Shown here piece by piece: positions 25,120 to 33,396 of a stretch of 39,942 bases of DNA. The notes beneath the pieces are model-generated. The model saw nothing but the letters and a program-made list of their open reading frames with translations, was not told where the DNA came from and ran no database searches. Each line of letters opens with the position of its first letter. Position 1 is the stretch's first letter. The translations under genes and the position numbers were made by a program. The DNA is from Hyphomicrobiales bacterium. GTDB taxonomy: Bacteria > Pseudomonadota > Alphaproteobacteria > Rhizobiales > Beijerinckiaceae. Location: assembly GCA_947455725.1 (NCBI GenBank), contig CANGPL010000022.1:1-39942 (forward strand). The letters run 5' to 3'.

Positions 25120-26952
25120 ATGAATTCACGTGCTTTTTTCCCGGTCATTGTTAATCTGGTGCTGGTGGCTGCAAGCCCGGCATTCTCAGCCGGAACTGTT
25201 CCGGGTGCGCCAACGATTGGCGAGGGGGTAGCGGGCAATGCTTCGGCTTTTGTCGCATTCACGGCGCCCGCCTCAGTGGGCAGTTCGGCTATAACTGGGT
25301 ACACGGCGACCTGTGTGTCAGGCTCCGTAACAAAAACAGGCACGTCAACAACAAGCCCAATTACCGTTTCTAGTCTAACTAACGCATCGACTTATTCCTG
25401 TACGGTTAAGGCGGCAAATAGCGCCGGATCAAGCCTCGCCTCTTCGTCGGTATCAATTACGCCCTCCACCTACACGCCATCAGTGAAGGGTGTTCTGCCA
25501 GGAGATTCGCGTATTAGCGTGATGTACAATTTCATTGGTGGCAAGGTGCTTTCTTCGGTGTCGGGCATTGGAACCGCGGCTTATGTGGCAACATGCTTGT
25601 CGTCAGATGGCGGTGTGAGGGGTACAAGCACGAGCAGCGCCGAATATAGCTCGGGTAACTCGTCGGGCAATAAGGCCAACTATACCAACCCATTGGTCGT
25701 CAGCGGTCTAACCAATGGTAAGAGCTACACTTGTTATGTTACAGAAACCTATACGAGCAATGGCAGCACAGTGACGTTGCGGTCGGCTTCCTCGGGTTCA
25801 ACAATTCCAAATGCTGGGCCGGCAAACGCTTCGGGTGTTCTTTCGTCGACGAAAAATACGACATCGATCACCAGTTATCCAAGTTACGCAAGCTATTGTA
25901 ATTTCACAAACCAGACGGCGACCGGCATGGGAGCTGTGCCGTCTATCAGTTATTATACGACGGCGGGTACTCTAACAACCGGTACCAGCAATTCGGTTCT
26001 GACATGTTCTGGAACAACTTCCCGCACGATCACAGGCAATGCTCTACCTGATCATCGATCGTCAGAGTTCTTCACAAACGGGCTTAGCGGATATACAAGC
26101 AGTCCATATTTCTCTGGTAACCCAAATTCAATTGGTGCCAAAACCGTGAGTAAAACTGTGCCGTATAACCTCACAGCCACAGTATCAACTGCCTACACCA
26201 TGGGCGCAAATGGCTATGATACTGCTGCTTGCTATTCATGGACACCCGCAAATGACACAAAGAAACAGTATTACCAGTCGGTAAATGGGGCGTCCGTCCT
26301 ACGCTGCACGGTCGTGGCCTATCCCTCATATTTTAATAACAGTGTCAAAGTAGAGCCTGGTACGGCCGAGACCTATGTCGGCACATCCAACACTTGGCGG
26401 GTTGTTGGAAAGAACTTGTATCAGGATGTTGGTCTCGACCCAAGCAACGCGCACAACCAACCTACAATGTCCGGGTCAGGGCCGAGCTCTAGCACTAAGA
26501 TGTATGGCTATTATCATTATCATGGCGTGCCTGAGGGTTATGTTGCTCGAATCGGCAAGGGCAATAGCACTATGACGCTTATAGGATTCGCCGTTGATGG
26601 TTTCCCCATATATGCACGATACGGTTATACAACGCGAACTAGCTCGACGTCGGGCGTGTCTATTATGAAGTCTAATTATCGTCTGCGTACAACCGCTGAA
26701 ATCACCTCCGCCGGCTATACTGATCGCCCTTCAGTCGCGCTAGCCCCACTCGGAACATTCGAGCAAGATTGGGTATTCGACGCCAGTGCGGGCGGTACAC
26801 TTGATGCATGCAATGGACGTTTTGGTGTAACGCCAGAATCGCCCAATACTGCAGTTTATCATTACTTTGTTACGGATACTTATCCCTTCATCCCGCGTTG
26901 CATGTTCGGGACCAGCCCCGCATCCTGGGCAAATGATGCCTCTCTAAACTGA
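25120..26952 (+). CDS. Secreted Fn3-like/YHYH-domain protein 2
   Basis: A 610-residue protein with Sec signal peptide MNSRAFFPVIVNLVLVAASP then AFSA, and an Fn3-like module (~25-115) with the same cysteine pattern as its divergent neighbour (YTATCVSG and YSCTVKAAN). A Ser/Thr-rich central region contains a possible second Fn3-like repeat (YVATCLSS and YTCYVTETY). The C-terminal YHYH domain has AHNQPTMSGSGP, YGYYHYHGVPEGY (~460-472) and LIGFAVDGFPIYARYGY (~487-503), then LDACNGRFGVTPE and YHYFVTDTYPFIPRCMFG, all hallmark elements of the YHYH family. GTG 25111 is in frame, but ATG 25120 has AGGGTG at good spacing. The stop abuts the next start (TGAATG). Candidate T2SS substrate; biochemical role unknown. 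Confidence 0.85.
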   Translation: MNSRAFFPVIVNLVLVAASPAFSAGTVPGAPTIGEGVAGNASAFVAFTAPASVGSSAITGYTATCVSGSVTKTGTSTTSPITVSSLTNASTYSCTVKAANSAGSSLASSSVSITPSTYTPSVKGVLPGDSRISVMYNFIGGKVLSSVSGIGTAAYVATCLSSDGGVRGTSTSSAEYSSGNSSGNKANYTNPLVVSGLTNGKSYTCYVTETYTSNGSTVTLRSASSGSTIPNAGPANASGVLSSTKNTTSITSYPSYASYCNFTNQTATGMGAVPSISYYTTAGTLTTGTSNSVLTCSGTTSRTITGNALPDHRSSEFFTNGLSGYTSSPYFSGNPNSIGAKTVSKTVPYNLTATVSTAYTMGANGYDTAACYSWTPANDTKKQYYQSVNGASVLRCTVVAYPSYFNNSVKVEPGTAETYVGTSNTWRVVGKNLYQDVGLDPSNAHNQPTMSGSGPSSSTKMYGYYHYHGVPEGYVARIGKGNSTMTLIGFAVDGFPIYARYGYTTRTSSTSGVSIMKSNYRLRTTAEITSAGYTDRPSVALAPLGTFEQDWVFDASAGGTLDACNGRFGVTPESPNTAVYHYFVTDTYPFIPRCMFGTSPASWANDASLN

Positions 26953-27504
26953 ATGCGTTTGGTCACAGCTTCAATTTTGGTGGGTATCACCCTCTTTACA
27001 ACCGCTACCTTGCCTTTCACGAAGTTGGCAAGTGCCCACCTAATGTCGGCAGGATTTGGTTCGATAAATATTCGGTCCGATGATCTTATATTGCTGATCG
27101 CTCTTCCTGTAGCGATATTGAATGCTGTAGACGATAATCATGACGGACTCTTGCAGCCCGACGAGATCAAGCGGCATCGAGTTGATATCCTCGAGCAGCT
27201 TGCTGCAAATTTCGTGATGCGGATAGGTGGGGCAGACTGGCCTGTCACTGACGATGAATTATTGGTCTCGCTTCATACCGATAATCTCGGCAGCACGCCT
27301 CAAATCGAATGGTGGCAACGACGCGTCAAACCCGCTGGAACACCATTAAACGCTTGCGTTGAAATTTCTGCTAACTGGTTTAGTAATAATATGGCACTGC
27401 ACCAACAATTCACCTACGCTATTCAAATACATCAGAATGACCAAACCGAAATTATTACGTTGACGCGGGATCTATCTCGTGTGCGAGTCTTTTGTGATCA
27501 TTAA
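26953..27504 (+). CDS. Small secreted protein with EF-hand-like loop
   Basis: 183 residues with a hydrophobic N-terminal signal (VTASILVGITLFTTATLPF, then TKLASA). Residues ~53-66, DDNHDGLLQPDEI, form a near-canonical EF-hand calcium loop (D-x-N-x-D-G-x-L-x-x-x-E), followed by a compact beta-rich domain ending SRVRVFCDH. No family is recognised. The ATG follows the YHYH gene stop with no gap (TGAATG), so the two are translated as a pair and probably work together. One cysteine lies mid-protein and one at the C-terminus. Calcium binding and a role as a YHYH partner are inferences. Confidence 0.65.
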   Translation: MRLVTASILVGITLFTTATLPFTKLASAHLMSAGFGSINIRSDDLILLIALPVAILNAVDDNHDGLLQPDEIKRHRVDILEQLAANFVMRIGGADWPVTDDELLVSLHTDNLGSTPQIEWWQRRVKPAGTPLNACVEISANWFSNNMALHQQFTYAIQIHQNDQTEIITLTRDLSRVRVFCDH

Positions 27505-28267
27505 CATAAATAAGCATCTCGAAGATTTATTATAAAATTCTTTAAATATCTGTATTTCCGATGCGGCGGGTTCTAACTTTTATTAAAATTTTTTGCAATC
27601 GAATTGGAAGTTAGAGTTATTACAGGGGAGTAGAAAAATCTGACATTCTTCTTGTTAGCTTCGACAAGCAGGAGTTTTTAAGACTCTAGTTAAGCCGGAT
27701 GTCAACGCACTGGCGGACATCAGTCAAACTGCGCAGGATCATTGCCAAAGGCAAATACAAAATAGCAATCTATTTTGAGACAATGAGAAGCAATTAGAAG
27801 GATTTTATCCAATAATGTTCAAATTCTTGGTAACTTGTCGGATTTATTTCAGAAAAACTGACCTTGCAGGATTGAGTGCTAGGATAGGGAGGACAGCGTC
27901 AGAAAACTAGTAAATGCTACACGACGACACCGAATTAAGTTGTTGGGCTAACGTAAGAATTATTGATAAGTAAACAGTGATTACTTCATTGGTTTCCCTC
28001 TGGAATTTGGAATATATAAATTAAAGCAAAGCCGAACAATGAACAGTGCTTAAAATGCCATTCGTTTATTAAAGTTGCACAGAAACCTGCCAATATTTTT
28101 TTAAAATTTTGGCGGCACTAAGCCTATATCTTGATTTCCCTATAAGATGGAGCTGAGCATCTCGAATTTTCTCAAAGCGCTTATAAAATAATTGAAGTTA
28201 AATCTAAAAATTTGCTATAATCTATTGATACGTTTGACCTCCTCTTTTGATTCTGCGTGAGATTGAT
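27505..28267. other. Long AT-rich intergenic stretch
   Basis: About 760 bases without a convincing gene on either strand. Stops are frequent in all frames and no IS relic, tRNA or strong hairpin was recognised. The right end should carry the promoter for the downstream three-gene group. The coding-free length and composition suggest decayed DNA. Confidence 0.4.
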
Positions 28268-28897
28268 ATGAGTAATGATTATTATGGATACTTAGTCAGA
28301 TCAGTCAATTCAAAGCGTTCTTATCATTCTCTGATTGATAACTATTTTACCTTTTTTATGTTCTCATTTCTTTTTTTCGCGAGCATTGTTCCGCGGGCTT
28401 CTGCCCACGATGCCACCTTAACAATTAGCCGTTCCGAGCCAACTGTTCTCGAGCTTAGCTTCTCACTCGATACGATTGCAACGCTTCAGCGCACTTTAGT
28501 GCCCCGCCTAGATCCAATTCGTTTCTTAATACATTATAGCAATATGCCTTCGAGTGATTTTGAGATCGAATTTGAGAAAGTGAAATTAGCAATCGAAAAT
28601 GACATCCGTATCGAAGGCCCAGGTGGTTCAGTCGTTAAAGTCGGACCATGGCGATGGCCGTCGGCTAATGAGATGCAAAACAGTCTTCGTGAAACGGTCC
28701 AAGCGCTCCTGAACGACCCAACGAAAGTATGGCAGCCAGCTCCTCTTAATTTAACGACATCAGCACGTTCAAAGGTCAATATTATGCGGATCCATCTTTC
28801 TTTGGCACAAAGGCTTCGCCCTATTCTTGTTGTTAGACCCAATATCGAACAGTTCTGGATTGATGATTTGTCACCGGACGCCATGATCGATTTTTAA
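28268..28897 (+). CDS. Secreted or membrane-anchored protein of unknown function (HupE-module partner)
   Basis: A 209-residue protein with a hydrophobic segment at ~30-46 (FFMFSFLFFASIVPRASA) that ends in a plausible signal-peptidase site before HDATLTISRSEPTVLELSFS. The mature part is a beta strand-rich domain followed by helical EMQNSLRETVQALLNDPTKV and a C-terminal strand region. No family is recognised. A TTG start at 28247 is possible; ATG 28268, with GTGAGA upstream, is preferred. It is followed after 41 bases by a PPIase-like gene and then hupE, so it probably belongs to that operon. Confidence 0.65.
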   Translation: MSNDYYGYLVRSVNSKRSYHSLIDNYFTFFMFSFLFFASIVPRASAHDATLTISRSEPTVLELSFSLDTIATLQRTLVPRLDPIRFLIHYSNMPSSDFEIEFEKVKLAIENDIRIEGPGGSVVKVGPWRWPSANEMQNSLRETVQALLNDPTKVWQPAPLNLTTSARSKVNIMRIHLSLAQRLRPILVVRPNIEQFWIDDLSPDAMIDF

Positions 28898-28938
28898 AAG
28901 GCTCCTTATCAATGAAGCGTATAAATAGGTAGAACATC

Positions 28939-29370
28939 TTGAGAAAGTTTCCTTGGAAAGCCATTGTGACCGAACCAATTGTGCATTTTGTAATCTTGGG
29001 TGCTTTTGTTTTTGGCCTTGATTTATTATTAAACAGATCAGAAGTTAAACTTAGTACGATTGCGGTTGGTCAATCTGAACAATCGACCATCGTTGAACTT
29101 TATCGCTCTGGTCGTGGACGGGATCCCACACCACAAGAAATGAACGAGCAGATAGAACGATGGATTGACGCCGAAATTCTCTATCGAGAGGGACTATCTC
29201 TAGGTCTAGACCGCGGCGATGAGGAGATCAGGCAACGAGTCATAGCCAACACACTTGGTATGATCAAATCGTCTGTAACAACAAAAGATAGCGACGATTT
29301 AAATCTAAAGTCCTGGTTAAAAACACATCGTAAAAACTATCATATAGTTCTAGAAGGCTCTATCCAATGA
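28939..29370 (+). CDS. PpiC/SurA-type peptidyl-prolyl isomerase homologue lacking the PPIase domain
   Basis: 143 residues. After a short basic N-terminus there is one membrane helix (PIVHFVILGAFVFGLDLLLN). The SurA-N-like helical region follows: SEQSTIVELYRSGRGRDPTP, then QEMNEQIERWIDAEILYREG and LSLGLDRGDEEIRQRVI. The frame ends at LKSWLKTHRKNYHIVLEGSIQ, where family members, usually about twice this length, continue into the parvulin PPIase domain. The catalytic domain is therefore absent. TTG 28939 is the start, after TAGGT. The stop overlaps hupE as ATGA, so this shortened form is still coupled to translation of the next gene. Confidence 0.7.
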   Translation: MRKFPWKAIVTEPIVHFVILGAFVFGLDLLLNRSEVKLSTIAVGQSEQSTIVELYRSGRGRDPTPQEMNEQIERWIDAEILYREGLSLGLDRGDEEIRQRVIANTLGMIKSSVTTKDSDDLNLKSWLKTHRKNYHIVLEGSIQ

Positions 29371-30341
29371 GCTTTATACGACTAAAATTGATAAATTTTT
29401 TGACTATTTGTTTCTTATTTCTAGGTTTGAGTCCCATCTCAAAATCGGTGGCGCATGAAATTGGGATAGTTGATTTGTCGCTGCATGAGCTCGAAAGTGG
29501 GCGGTTTTTATGGACTTGGGAAGCGGCAACAAAGCCCCAGTCGGCCGCTCAAACATTAAAGCCTCAATGGCCAGAAGGATGTCACGAAGAGGGTGCTTTT
29601 CTTATCTGCGCACATGGCCTTCGTGGCCATTTGATGATCAATGGACTTGGCCGCAACTATGGCGTTGTTGTACTTCGAATAAATTGGCGTGAAGGTGAAC
29701 AAACCGTTCAAACTCTGACAGTTCGTGAAGCTGAGGTCCAACTGTTTGGTGCAGCGCGTGATGAACGCGACTTTATGGTTGTTGCGAAAACCTATTTTCA
29801 ACTCGGAATCGAACATATTTTAACGGGGCTAGATCATCTATCGTTTGTTATTTCACTTCTATTTCTCGTGGGTTTCCGGCGACAGCTGATATGGACTATT
29901 TCCGCGTTTACTCTTGCCCATAGTTTTACCTTGATATCCAGCGCAATGGGTTGGTTCAATTTACGTTCGCCACCTGTAGAGGCAACAATAGCACTATCGA
30001 TAATGCTAGTTGCATCGGAGGCCCTAAAGCAAGGTAAAACGTTGACGCGAGAATGGCCTGCGCCCGTTGCTTTCACCTTTGGGTTGGTTCATGGACTTGG
30101 TTTTGCCGGCGCACTGCAAGAAATAGGTCTTCCGGAAGCACATCTTATAACAGCGCTATTAACATTTAATCTCGGTGTTGAGGCCGGTCAACTTTTTGTA
30201 ATCTTTTGTGCGTGGATTATAGTCGCTCGTCTTTTTAGTATTTTTAAATTTATTAACTATATCTCTTTTCGTAGACCTATCCTCTATAGCATTGGAACCA
30301 TCGCAACCTATTGGGCCTTATCAAGGCTTATTTTTTTGTAA
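29367..30341 (+). CDS. HupE/UreJ-family membrane protein
   Basis: 324 residues. A signal segment (LINFLTICFLFLGLSPISKS) precedes an extracytoplasmic domain (~30-145) with HEIGIVDLSLHELESGRFLW and a Cys pair (EGCHEEGAFLICAHG). The HupE/UreJ membrane domain has about six helices and the family histidine motifs GIEHILTGLDHLSFV, TLAHSFTL, GLVHGLGFAGAL and NLGVEAGQL. Family members near hydrogenase or urease genes are linked to nickel handling; this larger variant is found apart from those enzymes and its substrate is unknown. It starts within the stop of the PPIase-like gene (ATGA). Confidence 0.85.
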   Translation: MSFIRLKLINFLTICFLFLGLSPISKSVAHEIGIVDLSLHELESGRFLWTWEAATKPQSAAQTLKPQWPEGCHEEGAFLICAHGLRGHLMINGLGRNYGVVVLRINWREGEQTVQTLTVREAEVQLFGAARDERDFMVVAKTYFQLGIEHILTGLDHLSFVISLLFLVGFRRQLIWTISAFTLAHSFTLISSAMGWFNLRSPPVEATIALSIMLVASEALKQGKTLTREWPAPVAFTFGLVHGLGFAGALQEIGLPEAHLITALLTFNLGVEAGQLFVIFCAWIIVARLFSIFKFINYISFRRPILYSIGTIATYWALSRLIFL

Positions 30342-30372
30342 ATTTATTTTTATAATTAACAACTAGGTGGAC

Positions 30373-30727
30373 TCAAGGATCTAACGCGACCAGAGCGGTG
30401 AATGCTTTGTTTGGTGTTTGGTAATTTAAGACTGGTCTTGGTCGACCATTGACGTGATTTTGAATGAGTTTGATCCGTTGTGATGGGATATCATTGGACA
30501 CTGTTCCTTTTGGAAAATACGGCCTGATCAAGTCGTTGGTATTTTCGTTTGTTCCGCGCTCCTAGGGCGATGCATGATGAGCAACATGGACATTCACGCC
30601 CGTTGCTATTGTGAATGTTTTATGTAGGCTCATTTCCTTGACCTGATCATAGGTTAATGAGCGAGCGAGATTGGTTGGGAAGCTTGGTCAGCGCTTTGGC
30701 GTAAGCTTTACGGACCGTTTGTGCTTG
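30373..30727 (-). pseudogene. IS30-family transposase, C-terminal fragment
   Basis: Minus-strand translation from about 30727 gives AQTVRKAYAKALTKLPNQ, then after a frame change LTYDQVKEMSLHKTF (the LTYDQGKEM catalytic block), VNVHVAHHASP, a TAG replacing the Trp codon of SPWERG, and ERGTNENTNDLIRPYFPKGT...VNGRPRPVLNYQTPNKAF, ending TGA at 30373-30375. These are the conserved C-terminal motifs of IS30 transposases. The N-terminal half is missing, cut where an IS3 relic begins. Same family and orientation as the N-terminal fragment at 150-436. Confidence 0.85.
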
Positions 30728-31558
30728 TCTTAGCCCGCCTAAAATTGATCCATTATTGTGGTGACAATAGAGGGAGTTGAAGATGGCTGAGAAGCGGTAT
30801 TTGGACGAGGACTGCTTGAAGATTTTGCGATAGATTGAGCTGGACTTGGCAGTTTGGGCGGATGTTGCCATGGCTTGCCGGACTACTGGGATAAGCGACG
30901 CGACCTATTGTACATGGCGTAAGAAGTTTGGCGGGATGGCTAGACCCCAGTTGACAGAGTGAAGGCCCCCGAGAAAGAGAACCAGCGCGTTAAGAGGGTC
31001 GTTGCGGATTTGAATTGGATAAGTTGATCCGGAAGTAAGTCTGGATTTTTTAAAACCCAAGATCTGAGCATCGGCGACCTGAGAGGCGCGTTTGTCCAAG
31101 TTCGTCAAAAGCTCGCTATGTCCGAGCGACGGACATTTGAGGTTCTTAGGGTAGCCCCCCGCACCCTGCGCTATGAGAGTAACAAGAAGAATGATGACGA
31201 TTGATAACGGGCCGCAGTTTACATCAGAACCGTTTCAAGACTGTCTCATCAAAGTTGGCATCAAGCCGATCAACATCTATCCAGGCTCACCCTGTGGTGA
31301 GACCGTTAATAAATCGCTGCCGTTAAGCGATTTTAGGTCGAGTAGCTATCATGAGTGCTTCAACGGAACCTTGCGTCGTGAAGTGCTCAACGCCGAATGG
31401 CTCTCAACAACCCGACAAGCCCGAACGGTCATCAATTAATGGCTTAAACAATACAACCACATTCGGCCATAACATGCTCACGGAATGCACCCACCGGTCT
31501 CCGAAACAATCTTAGAAAATCATCAAATCGCTGGTACATAACAAAGGGGCTAGACATC
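30722..31558 (+). mobile_element. Decayed IS3-family element with imperfect terminal repeats
   Basis: The left end reads TTGTCTTAGCCC near 30725-30736. The reverse complement of the right end, near 31545-31557, reads ATGTCTAGCCCC, so the two match as imperfect inverted ends. Between them lie orfA and orfB remnants on the plus strand. The element begins exactly where the IS30 fragment stops, so it probably inserted into that IS30 gene; the other half of that IS30 copy is not seen on the right side. Exact borders are uncertain by several bases. Confidence 0.55.
30783..31535 (+). pseudogene. IS3-family transposase orfA/orfB remnant with internal deletion
   Basis: ATG 30783 opens MAEKRYLDEDCLKIL, then a stop at codon 17, then ISDATYCTWRKKFGGMARPQ (helix-turn-helix of orfA). 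A frameshift leads to KAPEKENQRVKRVVADL (the usual leucine-zipper-like EKENxRLKRIVADLELDK), then RQKLAMSERRTFEVLRVAPR at the orfB start. About 180 codons of orfB, including its first catalytic Asp, are missing. The sequence resumes at TIDNGPQFTSEPFQDCLIKV (second catalytic Asp), carries an extra ~35 bases inside the NGYxExFNGTLRRE region (31298-31350), and ends RREVLNAEWLSTTRQA...LKQYNHIRP. Dead. Confidence 0.85.
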
Positions 31559-31594
31559 CTATTGGACGGCGGTGAATGTCTCTGTAATGCATTT

Positions 31595-32845
31595 CTAAAG
31601 CGATACGTCGCTTACCTGTTTGCGCATTCCGTCGCGGATCATGAAAAGGATGTATCCAAGCACGGTCCAAAAATAAAAATTTAATGACTGACCGAATGCT
31701 TGTGAGTAGGTTTGTAAAGGAAAAAATAGAATAAAGGATAATAAAAAAGAAGTATTATTTTCCCAATTTGTTGCTCTTGAAGCTTTAAAGGCCAATAATA
31801 AAATATACACGACAATCAATAAAAATAGTATTAATCCGATTATTCCAGATTCCGCTGCTATTGAGATGTATAGGTTGTGGGAATGCCAAGGGCATTGGGT
31901 AATATTTAATAAACTCTCAATGTTGGCATCTTGTTGGAGTTTCATACAGTAAAGATTGAAGTTTTTGGGACCAATACCGAAGATTGGATTTTCAAATGCA
32001 ATGTTAATTCCCGCCTTCCACGGCTCGTGGTAGTCGCTGGATACCATCCAAGGCATACGTTTAATGATCGAATCTGTAATGCGTAGATACAACGGTGGGT
32101 CTATAATACTGAGCCAGCTTATCATAAAGATAATAAGTGCAATCATCATAAGTAATATAAAAATTGATTTTTTATCTTTATATTTTCTTGCTGAAAAATA
32201 TAGAATTATCGTACCGATAAATGTAAGTAAGCTCATTATATTTCCAGAAATTATTAAAGCATAAATTATTAATATTGTTAAAATTATAATAATTGACTTA
32301 GCGCCTGTACTTAAATTTCCAAGCCTAAATTTTTCAAAGCTTAATAAAACGATCAATGAGCCAAAGCTATTTAAGTACCAACCTGGAATAAGCTTGCCAA
32401 AAGTGCCATAAAGTCGGTCCCCTTGGCGCATGAAAAGATATTCCCGTATCATAAACGAAAATTCGATCAGGGTTCCTGCCACTGCTGCCAGCATAAAATA
32501 ACGTAGGTATTTTCCTTCCCCGCGTGAGAGTATTTGCGATAGTGCAAATGCGTATAACGGAAAACGAATATATGGGACGCTATCTTGATATGAGTGTGTC
32601 GGAAATAGCGAAAGACTTGAGCATAATACAATCCATATCCAAAAGATTGTTGCGAGCCAGAGAAAGCGCGATTGTATAAAATGTTTCCACTCAGATTTTG
32701 AGAATACGATAAACGCAACAGTTACTAAAATTAGCGCAATATCTGCAGCGGCATTCCCAACAAGAGCGGCAAGCGGCACGGCGCTCAAAAGAATGAGAAG
32801 AATGTTATTTTTCAGATTCCCATCTTCTTCCGCCAAACTTACCAT
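31595..32845 (-). CDS. O-antigen ligase/polymerase family membrane protein
   Basis: A 416-residue polytopic protein with about ten to twelve hydrophobic helices. The Wzy/WaaL-type periplasmic loop carries AFENPIFGIGPKNFNLYCMK and CPWHSHNLYISIAAESGIIG, containing the conserved HNLYL-like motif (HNLYI). Such proteins join O-antigen or other undecaprenyl-linked glycan to lipid A core, or polymerise repeat units. ATG 32845 has AAGGTGG seven bases upstream. The gene is AT-rich compared with the rest of the glycan cluster. It diverges from the DUF6165 gene. Ligase and polymerase cannot be separated by sequence alone. Confidence 0.85.
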   Translation of the reverse strand: MVSLAEEDGNLKNNILLILLSAVPLAALVGNAAADIALILVTVAFIVFSKSEWKHFIQSRFLWLATIFWIWIVLCSSLSLFPTHSYQDSVPYIRFPLYAFALSQILSRGEGKYLRYFMLAAVAGTLIEFSFMIREYLFMRQGDRLYGTFGKLIPGWYLNSFGSLIVLLSFEKFRLGNLSTGAKSIIIILTILIIYALIISGNIMSLLTFIGTIILYFSARKYKDKKSIFILLMMIALIIFMISWLSIIDPPLYLRITDSIIKRMPWMVSSDYHEPWKAGINIAFENPIFGIGPKNFNLYCMKLQQDANIESLLNITQCPWHSHNLYISIAAESGIIGLILFLLIVVYILLLAFKASRATNWENNTSFLLSFILFFPLQTYSQAFGQSLNFYFWTVLGYILFMIRDGMRKQVSDVSL

Positions 32846-32986
32846 TAGATTACCACCTTCTCCCTTTGAGATCCGATAACCAATTCAGCCGTATAATGAA
32901 TGCTTTAATACGTCAAATACCCTGTTTACTTTTTCGGCGTACCAAACTCTTAGTAGTCGTTAACTGTTACAATTCGGTTGGCCGCG

Positions 32987-33394
32987 ATGAATCAAAAATT
33001 AAAAATCAAACAAATCTTCGTTGAGGTTGGTGCGGGTGAACTTATTGATAAGATTACGATTCTTGTCATCAAGACCGAGAAAATTTCTGACCCCGCCAAG
33101 CTTGCCAATATCAAGCGGGAGATGGACGCTTTGGCGCCCGCGAGGCAGCGTTTGGTGGACATATATCCTGGTGTTGAGATACTCGAGAAGCAACTTAAGG
33201 CAGTCAACGAGGCGCTTTGGATAATTGAAGACAATATTCGCGCGTGTGAGAGCCGCAAAGATTTTGGTCCTGTGTTTATTGAGTTGGCCCGCTCGGTCTA
33301 CATTCAGAATGACAAGCGGGCGGAGCTCAAGAAGAAAATCAATATACTGTGCGAGGCCAGTATTGTTGAAGAAAAGTCGTATAACGGCTTTTGA
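32987..33394 (+). CDS. DUF6165-type small protein of glycan clusters
   Basis: A 135-residue soluble helical protein beginning KIKQIFVEVGAGELIDKITI, then LVIKTEKI, with later LWxIEDxIR-like ALWIIEDNIRACES and VYIQNDKRAELKKKINI. This pattern matches the conserved family annotated DUF6165, usually encoded beside LPS or sugar-transfer genes. No catalytic motif is obvious and the function is unknown. TTG 32978 also opens the frame; ATG 32987 is preferred. It converges on the GT9 gene with a two-base gap. Confidence 0.75.
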   Translation: MNQKLKIKQIFVEVGAGELIDKITILVIKTEKISDPAKLANIKREMDALAPARQRLVDIYPGVEILEKQLKAVNEALWIIEDNIRACESRKDFGPVFIELARSVYIQNDKRAELKKKINILCEASIVEEKSYNGF

Positions 33395-33396
33395 AA

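Noticed and set aside
31173..31439. 88-residue open frame containing DNGPQF
   Set aside because: It is a piece of the broken IS3 orfB, not a separate gene.
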